From: Geitlerinema sp. BBD 1991-9 | GTDB lineage: Bacteria; Cyanobacteriota; Cyanobacteriia; Cyanobacteriales; Geitlerinemataceae | Assembly: GCA_001657325.1 (NCBI GenBank) | Contig: LWRO01000002.1 | Span: forward strand, 1-64,000 | Length of the DNA stretch: 64,000 nucleotides | Reading direction: 5' to 3' | Shown here: piece after piece, positions 7,875-16,831 of the stretch | Layout: the number at the start of each line of letters is the position of its first letter | Numbering within the stretch: the first letter of the stretch is position 1 | Made by a program: the position numbers and the translations under genes | Notes under the pieces: model-generated | The model's input: only the letters and a program-made list of their open reading frames with translations | The model's database searches: none | What the model was told of the DNA's origin: nothing

Positions 7875-8627
7875 TCAGTCGTCTCCCCGAACGAGCAAGC
7901 GGCCGCAGCATGAAAACTGTCCGTCGTTTAGCGTGAGTTCGGTGAGTTCGATTTGGGAATCGAAGGGAACGAAAACCGTCGAAAATTCCAGGGTTTGACG
8001 ATCCTGAAGTTGTGGCGTGCGTTCGATTTCAAGGCGAAGATCGGCGAATTCAAGTCGATTTTCGTCAGCAACACTCACGCGAGTCGAGAGCCGCATAATT
8101 TCGCAGTGCTGCTGTTCTGTGCTGACCTGGCTCGGGCTGCAAGCTGCTTCACCCTCGAAGGCAATGACGAGAGCCTCCCCTCGGATATAGACACGGGCCA
8201 ATTCAAACTCGACCGTATCCGGCAGAACGTTGCGAAATAGGTCTCGTAAGGCGTTTTGCAATAAAGCAGATTTCGCCACCGAGGCACTCAGATCGGCTTC
8301 AGACAACTGCAATTCGATCGTGACGGGAATGGGATCGAGCAGTCGGAGAGGCTGCCCTTTGAGAATTTGCCACAGGTTAACGCGGACGTTTTCGCCAAAC
8401 AGCGCCATTTGACTGAGATGTAAGCCGCGATAGACAGCACGGTCTGCGAATACAGAGACGCTCGGAATGTAGCCGCTCAGAATGTCGCGGTTGCGCCCCG
8501 AGATTTCGATGTCGAGTCGATCGATCTGTTCGACTTGGGAACGCAACCACAGTTGCAAGGCTTTTGAGACGAGCGTTCCGATGGAGCCTTTCGGTCGAAG
8601 ACGAGATCGGAGGTTCGCTTGAGACAT
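7875..8627 (-). CDS. DUF2993 (LmeA-like) protein
   Basis: About 250 residues with the DUF2993 pattern: an amphipathic N-terminus (LVSKALQLWLRSQVEQIDRL), then the beta-rich tract RNRDILSGYIPSVSVFADRAV and regularly spaced hydrophobic strands. The family is common in cyanobacteria and actinobacteria. The mycobacterial member LmeA is a periplasmic mannosidase, but most members have no assigned activity and are thought to bind lipids or act near membranes. There is no clear signal peptide here. Start chosen as ATG at 8625-8627, with a GTG two codons earlier as alternative. It lies 6 bases before the GGDEF-EAL gene, so the two are probably one operon. Confidence 0.75.
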   Translation of the reverse strand: MSQANLRSRLRPKGSIGTLVSKALQLWLRSQVEQIDRLDIEISGRNRDILSGYIPSVSVFADRAVYRGLHLSQMALFGENVRVNLWQILKGQPLRLLDPIPVTIELQLSEADLSASVAKSALLQNALRDLFRNVLPDTVEFELARVYIRGEALVIAFEGEAACSPSQVSTEQQHCEIMRLSTRVSVADENRLEFADLRLEIERTPQLQDRQTLEFSTVFVPFDSQIELTELTLNDGQFSCCGRLLVRGDD

Positions 8628-8633
8628 GGACAC

Positions 8634-9152
8634 GGTTTTTCCCGGAGGTTAAAAAAATTGAAATTTGTGAGATCTGAGTGCGAGATTTTCCAGCCCGTTC
8701 GATCGACGAGAGATAGAACTTTGTTCCGCCTCGCAAACGAAGGAGTTGACCCAATCGCGCGTCTAAAAAGCTGTAGATGCCGAATCTGTAGGGGAGACCT
8801 CGAGTCACCAAATTCTCGAGGAAATTGTACGGCAATTGTCGGTGAATTGAATCGATTTTGTCAAACAAACTCAATCGAACTCAATCGCAGCGATAGTTTT
8901 TAAAAAAATGCTTACGGAGTCCAGGGTCGCTCTAGGATCGATACAACCTCTTTTTGTATGTATTTTTACTGAAGTTAGATTAGATAAAAAAACTGCAAAA
9001 CAATATTTTTACGAGTTTTTACGGATCGCTAGATAGGGTAAATCCTTTTAAAATACGTTATAATACTTAAAGCTCAATTCAGGGTCAAAATTTCATCGAT
9101 CTTTCAAAATCGATCGATCGGCATCTTTCGCTTCACATCTAAAAACACGAGA
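8634..9152. other. Intergenic region, no gene supported
   Basis: About 520 bases between the DUF2993 gene and era. The right half (about 8,900-9,120) is AT-rich. It has a TATAAT at 9059-9064 on the plus strand, but no matching -35 box at the right distance and no plus-strand gene downstream. Open frames on the minus strand at 8641-8874 look like chance. The region probably contains the promoter of the minus-strand DUF2993/GGDEF-EAL operon and the 3' flank of era. Confidence 0.4.
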
Positions 9153-10091
9153 TTAGTCTTCTACACGATAGCCCAATTCATCTAAGCGTAGACGAGACTG
9201 TCGCCATTTCGGTTGTACCTTGACAAAAAGTTCGAGGTAAATCTTTCCGCTAATCAATTTTTGAATTTGCATTCGCGCCGCCGAACCAATTTGTTTGAGC
9301 ATTTGTCCGCCTTTTCCAATGAGAATCCCCTTTTGTGAGGAACGTTCGATGTAAATTGTGGCGTAAACACGAGTTAACTTGGGATTTTCTTCAACTCGAT
9401 CGACTAAAACCGCAACCGAATGAGGAACTTCCTCGCGGGTCAGCAACAAGATTTGTTCGCGAATTAACTCGCCCATAATGAAGCGCTCGGGGCGATCGGT
9501 GACGAAATCGGGGGGATAGTAGTACGGGCCGAGTGGCAGGCGATCGACCAGTTTTTCATTTAAAATCTCGACACCATCACCCGTCAACGCCGAAAACTTC
9601 ACCATCTCCCAAGACCGATCGCCAACCAACTCGCGATACGATCGATCGATCTCTTCCGCACGATCGATCGGTTGGCGATCGGTTTTATTCAGTCCCAATA
9701 CGACGGGAGTCGAGACTTTCACCAATAAATCAGTAATGTAGCGATCTCCCCCCCCTGCATTCTCCGAAGCATCGACGACGAACAACAACACGTCCACTGA
9801 CTCGATCGCGATTTTGGCGTTTTGCACCAATACTTTTCCCAATTGATGATGGGGTTTGTGAATGCCCGGCGTGTCGATAAAAATGAATTGTGCTTCGGGC
9901 GTCGTCAGAATTCCCTGTAAGCGATGGCGTGTCGTTTGTGCGACGGGGGACGTAATCGCGATTTTCTGTCCCACCATCAAATTCATCAGCGTCGATTTTC
10001 CCACGTTGGGCCGGCCGACAATACCGATAAAACCGGATTTAAACCCTTCCGGTGCTGAAGGGACGAGCGAAAAGTTGTCAGAATTTTCCAT
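9153..10091 (-). CDS. era: GTPase Era, ribosome assembly
   Basis: 312 residues, the normal length for Era. Era binds the 3' end of 16S rRNA during maturation of the small ribosomal subunit. The GTPase domain has G1 GRPNVGKST, G3 DTPG with the following H-K-P typical of Era, and G4 NKTD. The C-terminal KH RNA-binding domain contains YIERSSQKGILIGKGGQML. The start is an ATG at 10089-10091 with a 20-residue extension before the G domain. A heptamer repeat cluster lies directly upstream. Confidence 0.97.
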   Translation of the reverse strand: MENSDNFSLVPSAPEGFKSGFIGIVGRPNVGKSTLMNLMVGQKIAITSPVAQTTRHRLQGILTTPEAQFIFIDTPGIHKPHHQLGKVLVQNAKIAIESVDVLLFVVDASENAGGGDRYITDLLVKVSTPVVLGLNKTDRQPIDRAEEIDRSYRELVGDRSWEMVKFSALTGDGVEILNEKLVDRLPLGPYYYPPDFVTDRPERFIMGELIREQILLLTREEVPHSVAVLVDRVEENPKLTRVYATIYIERSSQKGILIGKGGQMLKQIGSAARMQIQKLISGKIYLELFVKVQPKWRQSRLRLDELGYRVED

Positions 10092-10115
10092 TTACAGTTA
10101 CCAAGTATTCGTTAT

Positions 10116-10160
10116 CAGTCACCCGTTGCCAGTCGCCAGTCACCCGTCACCCGTCGCCAG
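10116..10160. repeat. Heptanucleotide tandem repeat cluster (STRR type)
   Basis: Six degenerate 7-base units in tandem (CAGTCAC, CCGTTGC, CAGTCGC, CAGTCAC, CCGTCAC, CCGTCGC), running into the stop codon of the cyclic-nucleotide-binding protein gene. They lie between that gene and era. Short tandemly repeated heptamers are a known feature of filamentous cyanobacterial genomes. Related clusters occur at 24792, 53585, 59308 and 59347. Confidence 0.8.
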
Positions 10161-11015
10161 TTAAAATGCAGGATCGTGGGTGAAATCGAAGCATTGACCG
10201 TCGTACCAGTAACGTCCGTCACCAGTGCATTGCGATTGTTCGGTGATTTCTGGGCGAACCGTGGGATGGGGCGAGTCAGAAATGGCGCGGCGCAGTCGAT
10301 CGAACGCTCCGCTAAAGTAGAGTGCGGTCGAGATCGCGGCAATTCCAACAACAACACCGAGCGTGATTTGCAAGCCTCGATTGAGCGTTCGAGTTTGTTC
10401 CCGTTGAGTTTGGAGTTGGAACAGTTGGTGTTTGAGTTGGTGTTGTTGCTGGCGCAGTCGATCGGATTGGACAGCTAAAGCTTCCCGTAACGCTAACGTG
10501 TCACTTTCCGGAGACATATTGCGAAGTCGATCGAGGGCTTCGAGAGCTTCCGCGTAATCCGCCACGAGCCGACTGGTTCCTTCAACCAAAGTTTGAAGGT
10601 GTCGGTGTGCGAGTTCCGACAATCGTAAGGAGAGTTTGATGCCTACGCGACTCGAATGAAACAATCGATCGAATTCTGTGCGATGTAAGACAAACACCTG
10701 AGACGGACGAGTCGTTCGCACGCTCCCCAAGCGAGGGTAGTCTAACACCAACCCGATCTCGCCGATGGTCTCGCCTTGAGAAACCGTTCCCAATACAACC
10801 TGTTGCCCGTCACTATCGTTTTTAAGCAGTTCGGCTTCTCCCTCCAACAGAACGAATAGGGAATCGCTCGGCGTTCCTTCTACACACAGCAAACTCCCTG
10901 TATCCGCTTCGCAGATCGTTCCCAATTCGAGAAGTTTTTGAATTTCGGCATCGGAAAAATTGCGACCTAATGTCGTGTATTTCAGAAGAGTAGAGACTCG
11001 ATTTTGGGTTTCCAT
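10161..11015 (-). CDS. Cyclic-nucleotide-binding-domain membrane protein
   Basis: About 284 residues. The N-terminal third is a cNMP-binding/Crp-like sensor fold (about 15-125) with LFVLLEGEAELL, GETIGEIGLVLDYPRLGSV and FVLHRTEFDRL. The phosphate-binding cassette is GEIGLVLDYPRLGSV, which has Pro-Arg where cAMP binders have Arg-Ala/Ser, so the ligand is uncertain. A glutamine-rich coiled coil follows (about 165-215). A single membrane helix (about 222-242, TLGVVVGIAAISTALYF) and a short C-terminal tail with two cysteines complete the protein. There is no DNA-binding helix-turn-helix, so it is not a Crp-type regulator. Start set at ATG 11013-11015, with TTG four codons earlier as alternative. 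The stop lies within the heptamer repeat cluster before era. Confidence 0.75.
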   Translation of the reverse strand: METQNRVSTLLKYTTLGRNFSDAEIQKLLELGTICEADTGSLLCVEGTPSDSLFVLLEGEAELLKNDSDGQQVVLGTVSQGETIGEIGLVLDYPRLGSVRTTRPSQVFVLHRTEFDRLFHSSRVGIKLSLRLSELAHRHLQTLVEGTSRLVADYAEALEALDRLRNMSPESDTLALREALAVQSDRLRQQQHQLKHQLFQLQTQREQTRTLNRGLQITLGVVVGIAAISTALYFSGAFDRLRRAISDSPHPTVRPEITEQSQCTGDGRYWYDGQCFDFTHDPAF

Positions 11016-11150
11016 CAGCGAGAACAATGAGGTGAAGCGTTAGTTGTTAAATAGCTTGAAATCCTTTAAAACTGGCAAGATGCCAGTTTGGATTTTACGA
11101 CTTCCATCGAATCCCTCGATCGCAGATATCGTATCTCGATCGAGTTTTTT

Positions 11151-12884
11151 CTAGGGTTTTAGCTCGAATAGGACTTCCGAACGATAGACCCCGTTTTGAC
11201 TGCCGTAGGTACTGGCTGTCATCGATTGAAAATGTTCCAAAATTGGTTTTCCAGCTAACTCAACCACTTTCACAAACGGGAGTTTTGCCTCGATCGACTT
11301 TTTCCCACTTTGCCAGTTCAAGTAGAAATAGCCGTCGTTCGGCGTGGGAAAAATTGCCAGTTTTTTCGAGAAGTCTTTTCGACTCAACAGCGAAGACCAG
11401 TGGGGGGCGCTAACGGCTCGATCGATCGCCTCAATGGAGCTAGCCAAAATCCGGTAGTTATCGATCTGTCCCCGCACGCCCAACACTTCGGCTTCCAATC
11501 GCAGGCGCAAGTTCCCTTCCGCCGTTTTGCCTTCCTTCGTCACCAACCGCGTCCACGCTAAAATCCGATGTTGGTCTTTCAGCGTAAACGGCCCGATGCT
11601 GTATCCCTTCGCACTAGCGGCTTCGTCGAGACGAGTCATCGCCGCTTCAGCCTCAGCGTTATCTTCCGCTACGAAAATCCAGTCCGTTTCGTTCGCATCG
11701 ACACCGGGAAGAAAGGCTAAAGCGTATTCTCCTTTCGCCCAACTAAAAATTTCTCCGGGGAGTGAAATGTCCCACCGGGATTCGAGTTCCGCGAGGGGTT
11801 GCGAAACAACGCGAGAGAAGAGATCGTCGCCTGAAAAGGCACTCGATAAGCCCGTCCAACGTCGATCGAGATCCTGCCCGGCGACGACGAGCGTACTGGT
11901 GTCAGGAATGTAATTTAATGCGGCGACGGCTCGATCGAGCACTGGCGGAACGGTCGAATCGTCAGACTCGTTCACCCATACTGTATCGGCGACGAGACCT
12001 TTGCGCGTTAAAGCCAAGCCCACAGCGAGGGTATCGGGAAGTGGCGAGTCGGGTTGGACGGATTCACCCCCCAACCAGGCTGCTAATTGGGGAACGTCGG
12101 CGAGAACGATACCGATGCGTTTGTCCGTCAATCGATCGACGGCTTTGCGATATGCAGGGGAACTGCTGAGGTTGAGATCGGCGACTTGTACGTCGTTAAT
12201 GGCTTTGCGAAGGATGTCGGGATAGTTTGCGAACAGGACGAATCGATCGCCGACGATAGCACTCGACCACTCACCCGCACTATTTTTAGCAAAGGGGTTG
12301 AAGTCAGTGAATTGCAAGCCGTCGCGGCTGGGGGGGCGAGTTTTACGACTGTAAATGAGTTTGACCCCTTTGTATTGCTCGACTTGCAAATCCCGTCCCG
12401 ATACAGCTTTGTTTTGCCAAAATAAATCGAGAAATTCGCGACTGCGCTCGCCATCTTTAACTTCCAAGGCGAAGAGATAACCGGGACGCCGGCCGTTTTG
12501 GGGATCTCGATCGACATCCGGCGTGGTGACGGCGAAGAGAATTTCGTTCCCCAACCAGGGTTTGAGATCCCGTTCGTACTCTAAGTCCGTGTCAACGAGA
12601 AGACTGCGTTTGAGTCGAGCGAATTCCGCGCGAGCTTCTCCGCGTTTGTTTAAGGGGGTTCGCAACTGCCGCAGGTTCTGGAGTTTCTGCGGGTTGACGA
12701 ACAGCGACATCACCAAGGGTGCATCGTTGGGGACGAACATCGCCGCAGCGGGTTCGGAAATCGGAGCGCCCCGCAACAAGGTTAGGGAACTTTTGAAACC
12801 GAACCAATAAACGCTCCAGAGGATGGTGACCAGCAGAACCGCCAAAATAGAAATGGAAAACGGAGAGAACGCGCGTGTCTTCAT
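11151..12884 (-). CDS. DUF3352 family membrane-anchored protein
   Basis: 577 residues with one N-terminal membrane anchor (about 10-32, ISILAVLLVTILWSVYWFGF) and a large extracytoplasmic part. The region after it has the DUF3352 signature AAMFVPNDAPLVMSL, followed by ELRD-like phrases such as DLKPWLGNEILFAV. It continues with alternating beta strands typical of this cyanobacterial family (YLFALEVKDGERSREFLDLFW, FVLFANYPDILRKAI, FFYLNWQSG-like end). The function of the family is unknown; it is found anchored in cyanobacterial membranes. It is a single gene with its own ATG start; the neighbours on both sides are more than 100 bases away. Confidence 0.75.
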   Translation of the reverse strand: MKTRAFSPFSISILAVLLVTILWSVYWFGFKSSLTLLRGAPISEPAAAMFVPNDAPLVMSLFVNPQKLQNLRQLRTPLNKRGEARAEFARLKRSLLVDTDLEYERDLKPWLGNEILFAVTTPDVDRDPQNGRRPGYLFALEVKDGERSREFLDLFWQNKAVSGRDLQVEQYKGVKLIYSRKTRPPSRDGLQFTDFNPFAKNSAGEWSSAIVGDRFVLFANYPDILRKAINDVQVADLNLSSSPAYRKAVDRLTDKRIGIVLADVPQLAAWLGGESVQPDSPLPDTLAVGLALTRKGLVADTVWVNESDDSTVPPVLDRAVAALNYIPDTSTLVVAGQDLDRRWTGLSSAFSGDDLFSRVVSQPLAELESRWDISLPGEIFSWAKGEYALAFLPGVDANETDWIFVAEDNAEAEAAMTRLDEAASAKGYSIGPFTLKDQHRILAWTRLVTKEGKTAEGNLRLRLEAEVLGVRGQIDNYRILASSIEAIDRAVSAPHWSSLLSRKDFSKKLAIFPTPNDGYFYLNWQSGKKSIEAKLPFVKVVELAGKPILEHFQSMTASTYGSQNGVYRSEVLFELKP

Positions 12885-14269
12885 GGTTTTTGTCTGACTT
12901 CGCCAAGGAGAAATTCCCCACTTGCCATTATTTCATCATGTCGGGAGGTCTGGAGCGTGGGTTTTTTAAAATCGGGGTGGTGTGTGGCGGTCGATCGATC
13001 GTTCCTGGACTCAACGCCATCGGAGACTCTCCTCAGACAGCTGGGTTAGATTTGCGATGTGGGTGGGAGGACGAGGTGATGTTTCAGGAACTCGACAAAA
13101 CTCGATCGGCGTGTGTTTCGTGCGTTCGGGATATTTCAGCTAGACGTTAGACATTGACGACTAACCGTTGGGTCCGGCAACGTTAAAACGAGCGAATTTG
13201 GGGTGAAGGGTGGAACGAACCCGATAACTCGTTCGACATTAGCTGAAAACAGACGTAGACGCGCTGTAACGTCCGACCTTTCCTCCCTTGGCGTGGGCGG
13301 AAACGATTCTTTAGGGTAATTTAAGTTATTTAACTGAGATTGAGATAAGTTTTAAGGCGCAGTCGATCGAGCAAGCTCAAACAGCATAAGGTTTTGCCGT
13401 TTGGTGTGTCAGTCAGTCGATCGGTTAATCGCACAACGGTTAATCGCACAACGGTTCGATATCGACGATCGAGAAATTGGTGTCTACAACGGTAACGTAC
13501 CTTAAATTTCGGAAGAAATCGACTGAAGAGGGCTGATAAGTCCCCGAATCCGAAGGTGTCACTCGATAGTTCAAGTGATTGAAGCAAGCTGGCATTTTCT
13601 CGCTTCCAGGTGGTTTTTTATGCTGGGATGGCAATTTATCTTCAATTCGATGGATAGAAGTCATGTTAATTGGGGATAGTTATCTGGCCTTATTATAGTT
13701 TAAGCTTCAAAGGCTTCTGTCAAAAGTAAGCCTCGAAGTCTAAAATATTTTTTGCCCTCCAAAATGCCAGATCGGTTATTCTTTGGCATCCAAAAACACA
13801 TTAAACTCTCTTCGTTTGTGATAAAATAAGCAGAATATCAAAATGAAATTCAAAGTCGTTGATGGCTGCCATCAAGGCTTTGAAACAGTTTGTTAGTTTT
13901 GCGTTCGTAGACTTCTGTGCGGTCTCGTTTCCAGTTCGAGCGCAAATTGACGAGATCGAGGTTGAGGACGGATGGAAACGGAAGATTGGAGGGAGCGCTT
14001 GTCCATCTCCAACTATCCGAGCGTCTTTTCTCCTCGGATTCCGACCTCTCAACTGACGGCGTACGGCTCCTCAGTTTTCTCTCCATCTCCAACGTTCGCT
14101 CATTCCACCCTCCCGTCAAAACGAGTGAATTCGATGCCCGAAAGGCTAGAACAGGCCTCACCGGATGAGGTTCTGTGCTATGACAACCCGTATCTCGGTC
14201 GCTGCTGAACCTCTAATCCAGTTTTTTCTGACGTTTGACTTTGAGAATCGATCGATCGACTCGATCGAT
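12885..14269. other. 1.4-kb intergenic region, no gene supported
   Basis: This is the largest gap in the core part of the window. Short open frames occur on both strands, for example minus 13440-13664 with 74 codons, but none has a ribosome site, family motif or convincing composition. Visible structure: a 15-base tandem repeat at 13422-13456, a hairpin at about 13704-13740 (arms near AGGCTT/AAGCCT with CTTC/GAAG outside) followed by an AT-rich run, and several CGATCGAT words. The region may hold a small RNA or an eroded gene, but I cannot show either. Confidence 0.5.
13422..13456. repeat. 15-base tandem repeat, 2.3 copies
   Basis: The unit CGGTTAATCGCACAA is present exactly twice (13422-13436 and 13437-13451), followed by CGGTT of a third copy. 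Confidence 0.85.
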
Positions 14270-14821
14270 TTAAGAACGTTCCGGCATTAAGGCGTTTTTC
14301 TCGATCGCCGGTAAAGATGGTGGGGTGTCAGTTCCACTAATACCGTTTTTGAGGTTGTGCATTAAGCTCGCCATCTCGATGGCACTCATGGCATAACTCC
14401 ACCCCAAATTACTCTTAATTCCAGACCGTTCGAGGGCTTGTTGCATCGTGTCCGTCGTCAAAACACCGAACACGATGGGGACGCCCGTTTGAAATCCCGC
14501 CGCCGCAACACCTTTCGACACTTCTGCCGCAACGTAGTCGAAATGAGGGGTTTGACCGCGAATCACTGCACCGAGACAAATAATGGCATCGTAACCGCCG
14601 TTGAGGGCCAGTTGACGAGCAACGAGGGGTAATTCAAAACAACCGGGAACCCAGACGTAATCGACTCGATCTCCATCGGGATTCACGTCAATACCGTGAC
14701 GCTTCAAGCCATCTTGACATCCAGCAAGTAATTTTTCGGTTACGAGATCGTTAAAACGGGCGATCGCGATCGCAAAGCGAAATTGCCGGTTACTGGTAAA
14801 AGTTCCTTCAAAAACTGCCAT
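14270..14821 (-). CDS. ribH: 6,7-dimethyl-8-ribityllumazine synthase (riboflavin biosynthesis)
   Basis: The enzyme condenses 5-amino-6-ribitylaminouracil with 3,4-dihydroxybutanone phosphate, the penultimate step to riboflavin. At 183 residues it is slightly longer than usual because of a C-terminal extension after MHNLKNGI. Conserved features: [13 protein letters not shown] near the N-terminus, [26 protein letters not shown] with the catalytic histidine, and [17 protein letters not shown]. No FMN riboswitch-like structure is evident upstream. psbZ lies upstream on the same strand but is separated by a terminator, so ribH probably has its own promoter in that gap. Confidence 0.96.
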   Translation of the reverse strand: MAVFEGTFTSNRQFRFAIAIARFNDLVTEKLLAGCQDGLKRHGIDVNPDGDRVDYVWVPGCFELPLVARQLALNGGYDAIICLGAVIRGQTPHFDYVAAEVSKGVAAAGFQTGVPIVFGVLTTDTMQQALERSGIKSNLGWSYAMSAIEMASLMHNLKNGISGTDTPPSLPAIEKNALMPERS

Positions 14822-14902
14822 GTTTGGGGGGACTAAATCGACGAGGAGCGCTCGATGAAACTCGATCGCTGTGTTGAATTGAACGGGTAACTGAGAAATT
14901 AA

Positions 14903-14926
14903 CCCGGCAACGATCCCGTTGCCGGG
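14903..14926 (-). terminator. Hairpin terminator between psbZ and ribH
   Basis: A perfect 10-bp stem CCCGGCAACG/CGTTGCCGGG with a 4-base loop lies 28 bases 3' of psbZ. On the minus strand it is followed by only a weak T-rich tail, so termination efficiency is uncertain. Confidence 0.7.
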
Positions 14927-14953
14927 TTTGTTGGGAAGACCGAGTGGGAATCG

Positions 14954-15145
14954 TTAGACAACGAGGTAGTTCAGTACGGCAACCGCCAGCACGAGGGCAA
15001 TCCAAATGCCCGATCCCAACCAGATTAAACCTTTGGATTGCTCCCAGTTTTGAGGGGAAGCATAAGCAACGGGAACGCCGACGACCATGATAAAAGACCA
15101 TAGCACCAGCGCGGCTAGGACGATCTGAAAAAGGATTGAAAACAT
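14954..15145 (-). CDS. psbZ: Photosystem II protein PsbZ (Ycf9)
   Basis: 63 residues with two transmembrane helices (about 3-26 and 39-60) and the short connecting segment [17 protein letters not shown], which is diagnostic of PsbZ. The protein sits in the photosystem II core near PsbC and stabilises the supercomplex and its interaction with antenna. Length and motif match the family throughout. It is a single gene followed by a hairpin terminator and starts at an ATG. Confidence 0.96.
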   Translation of the reverse strand: MFSILFQIVLAALVLWSFIMVVGVPVAYASPQNWEQSKGLIWLGSGIWIALVLAVAVLNYLVV

Positions 15146-15241
15146 TGTTTTGTTTTGTGACGCGAATGTTGAACGTTCCTCATATACTTATCATATTTCG
15201 GGCAGTCTTTGCCCCGATCGATAAGCCAGACGAACGCGATC

Positions 15242-16126
15242 TCAGTGCGATCGATCGGGGGGCATGAACAGCACGGGATGCCAACTGCGACGTAACAGTT
15301 TGTTGGCAAAATTCGGACGAGACCATTCAAGCAATCGTGGGACGCTCGGCGAGGTCACCGCCACCGCACTCACGTCGTGTTCCATCGCCATGTTCATAAA
15401 TTCCGTGAGTCGCTCGCCCGTGCGAACTTCCGTGTTGACCGTTAAGCCGAGTGGTTCGAGTTCAGTTTTAACTCGCTCGAGTTCGGCTTGTGCGTTTTCG
15501 ACCGTTTGACATTGGGGAGCCGTGCGCCGCCCATGGGGTTCAATCGTCCAACCGAGTAAACAAGTGTTAAGAGAATCTTTGGGGCGCGATCGAGCAATGT
15601 TAGCGACTTGTTTGACGAGGTATCGAGCGCTATCGCTACCGTCGTAGCTGACGAGTAGATAACGCAGGAGATGACGACAGCGTAAATCGAGTTCTTCGTT
15701 GGTATAAGTCGAAATCAGGGCCGGACGCATGACAAGCATGGGAATCGTAATACGTTCGACGAGGGCGGCGGTGGTACTGCCAAAAACTTTTTCGTTGAGG
15801 AGGGTTTTATTCTGAGTCCCGAGGAGAACGAGGTCGCACTCGTGAGTGTCGATAACTTTGAGGATATTTTCGACCGTTCGATCGGATTCGATCTCCACCC
15901 GCACTTCAACCCCGTCGGGGACGTTTTCACACGCTACAGATAGGCGTTGTCGAGCGATTTCTATGGCGGGTTCGTCGATTTGCGGAATGCCCCGATCTTC
16001 TTGAAGGGGAACGGAGTGGAAGAAGACGATGCGGTGGAATCCTGCTGCGGCGAGGTTCGGAACGAAGTGAACCAGACGTTGTAAGCCGTCTTGTAAATCC
16101 GTGCAAATCAGAAGTTTTTGAAACAT
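15242..16126 (-). CDS. Tandem universal stress protein (two UspA domains)
   Basis: 294 residues with two Usp folds. The first (about 1-140) starts MFQKLLICTDLQDGLQRL and has DLVLLGTQNKTLLNEKVFG followed by IPMLVMRP. The second (about 155-290) has LLVSYDGSDSARYLV and VSAVAVTSPSVP. The ATP-binding G-x2-G-x9-G-S/T pattern is incomplete in both, with GTQNKTLLNEKVFGSTT nearest in the first. Nucleotide binding is therefore doubtful. Family members help survival under starvation or oxidative stress, with no uniform molecular activity. It is single on the minus strand between nblA and psbZ. Confidence 0.85.
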   Translation of the reverse strand: MFQKLLICTDLQDGLQRLVHFVPNLAAAGFHRIVFFHSVPLQEDRGIPQIDEPAIEIARQRLSVACENVPDGVEVRVEIESDRTVENILKVIDTHECDLVLLGTQNKTLLNEKVFGSTTAALVERITIPMLVMRPALISTYTNEELDLRCRHLLRYLLVSYDGSDSARYLVKQVANIARSRPKDSLNTCLLGWTIEPHGRRTAPQCQTVENAQAELERVKTELEPLGLTVNTEVRTGERLTEFMNMAMEHDVSAVAVTSPSVPRLLEWSRPNFANKLLRRSWHPVLFMPPDRSH

Positions 16127-16320
16127 GGGGTGTTGCTTAACGATCGAGAGACCTATCCCTAGATTAGTCGAATTCGCTCGGTCTCGGCGATTGTCGATCG
16201 CTTCAAACTGCCCGGATGGAAGGTGAATCAGTAGGTTTCGCGCTCGGTACGCCCCAGCATCCCCAGTTCCTTTCCCGCATTGAGGAATGGAGCTAGAGAC
16301 GGAGGTGTCCTAGCGCCCAA

Positions 16321-16530
16321 TTAGCTGGCTTGCGGCGGCGCAAATCCACCGGTTTCGATACCCCATTGATGTTTCAGCAGTTTTTTGTAAGTGTTCTCGC
16401 GCATCATCATCTGTTCGTACAGCGTCAAGAGAAACTCCTGGGCTTCTTGGTGGCTCATTTTCGCCACCTGGGTCTCAAAAGAACGCAAGTTGAATTGCTG
16501 TTCTAAGCTCAGTTCGATCGGTCGATCCAT
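16321..16530 (-). CDS. nblA: Phycobilisome degradation protein NblA
   Basis: 69 residues, the expected size. NblA binds phycobiliproteins and recruits Clp protease during nutrient starvation so that phycobilisomes are dismantled. The family pattern is clear: LSLEQQFNLRSFETQV, MSHQEAQEFLLTLYEQMM, then ENTYKKLLKHQWG. The start ATG has a strong AGGAGG ribosome site 9 bases upstream. A candidate promoter lies about 90 bases upstream. I did not find a clean GTA-N8-TAC NtcA site. Presence of the gene means the host has phycobilisomes. Confidence 0.96.
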   Translation of the reverse strand: MDRPIELSLEQQFNLRSFETQVAKMSHQEAQEFLLTLYEQMMMRENTYKKLLKHQWGIETGGFAPPQAS

Positions 16531-16620
16531 GGGTTTGTTCCTCCTAATCGATCGGATACAGTCTCGTCTAGTATTAGGATTCCCTCGACGGGAAGTCCTT
16601 CAGTCGAGAAGTTGTTAAAA

Positions 16621-16650
16621 AATATAACAAACGTTTGACAAAAGTGCCAA
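16621..16650 (-). promoter_or_regulatory. Candidate sigma-70 promoter of nblA
   Basis: On the minus strand TTGGCA (16645-16650) is followed after 18 bases by TATATT (16621-16626). Transcription would begin about 85 bases before the nblA ATG. It is plausible by position, but not proven. Confidence 0.4.
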
Positions 16651-16776
16651 TTTCTGTGTCCGAATTTCATGAAAAGACGGACAAACGGGGGCGTGGGTTC
16701 CGCCTTAATGGGAGTTGTATCAAGTTGTCAACGGTAAAAATGCTCGTCGCGAACCGACTAACCCCCTCCAACAGCA

Positions 16777-16809
16777 AACAACCCGGTTTCTCAATGAAAC
16801 CGGGTTGTT
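16777..16809 (-). terminator. Strong hairpin terminator after the PP2C gene
   Basis: A perfect 14-bp stem AACAACCCGGTTTC (16777-16790)/GAAACCGGGTTGTT (16796-16809) with a 5-base loop lies 22 bases 3' of the phosphatase gene. On the plus strand it runs into TTTTT. On the minus strand it is followed by TGCTGTTGG, so its U-tract in the gene's direction is poor. It may be bidirectional or mainly structural. Confidence 0.7.
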
Positions 16810-16831
16810 TTTCGTCAATTCGCGTGTTGTC

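Noticed and set aside
8641-8874. Minus-strand open frame upstream of the DUF2993 gene
   Set aside because: Continues out of frame into the DUF2993 gene and has no start signal; likely chance.
9036-9064. TATAAT on the plus strand
   Set aside because: No -35 box at 16-18 bases and no gene downstream on that strand.
13440-13664. 74-codon minus-strand open frame in the 1.4-kb gap
   Set aside because: No ribosome site, no family motif, and its end falls in a 15-base tandem repeat.
16700-16740. Possible NtcA site upstream of nblA
   Set aside because: Only one half of GTA-N8-TAC matches (GTATCAAGTTGTCA); not enough to claim nitrogen control.
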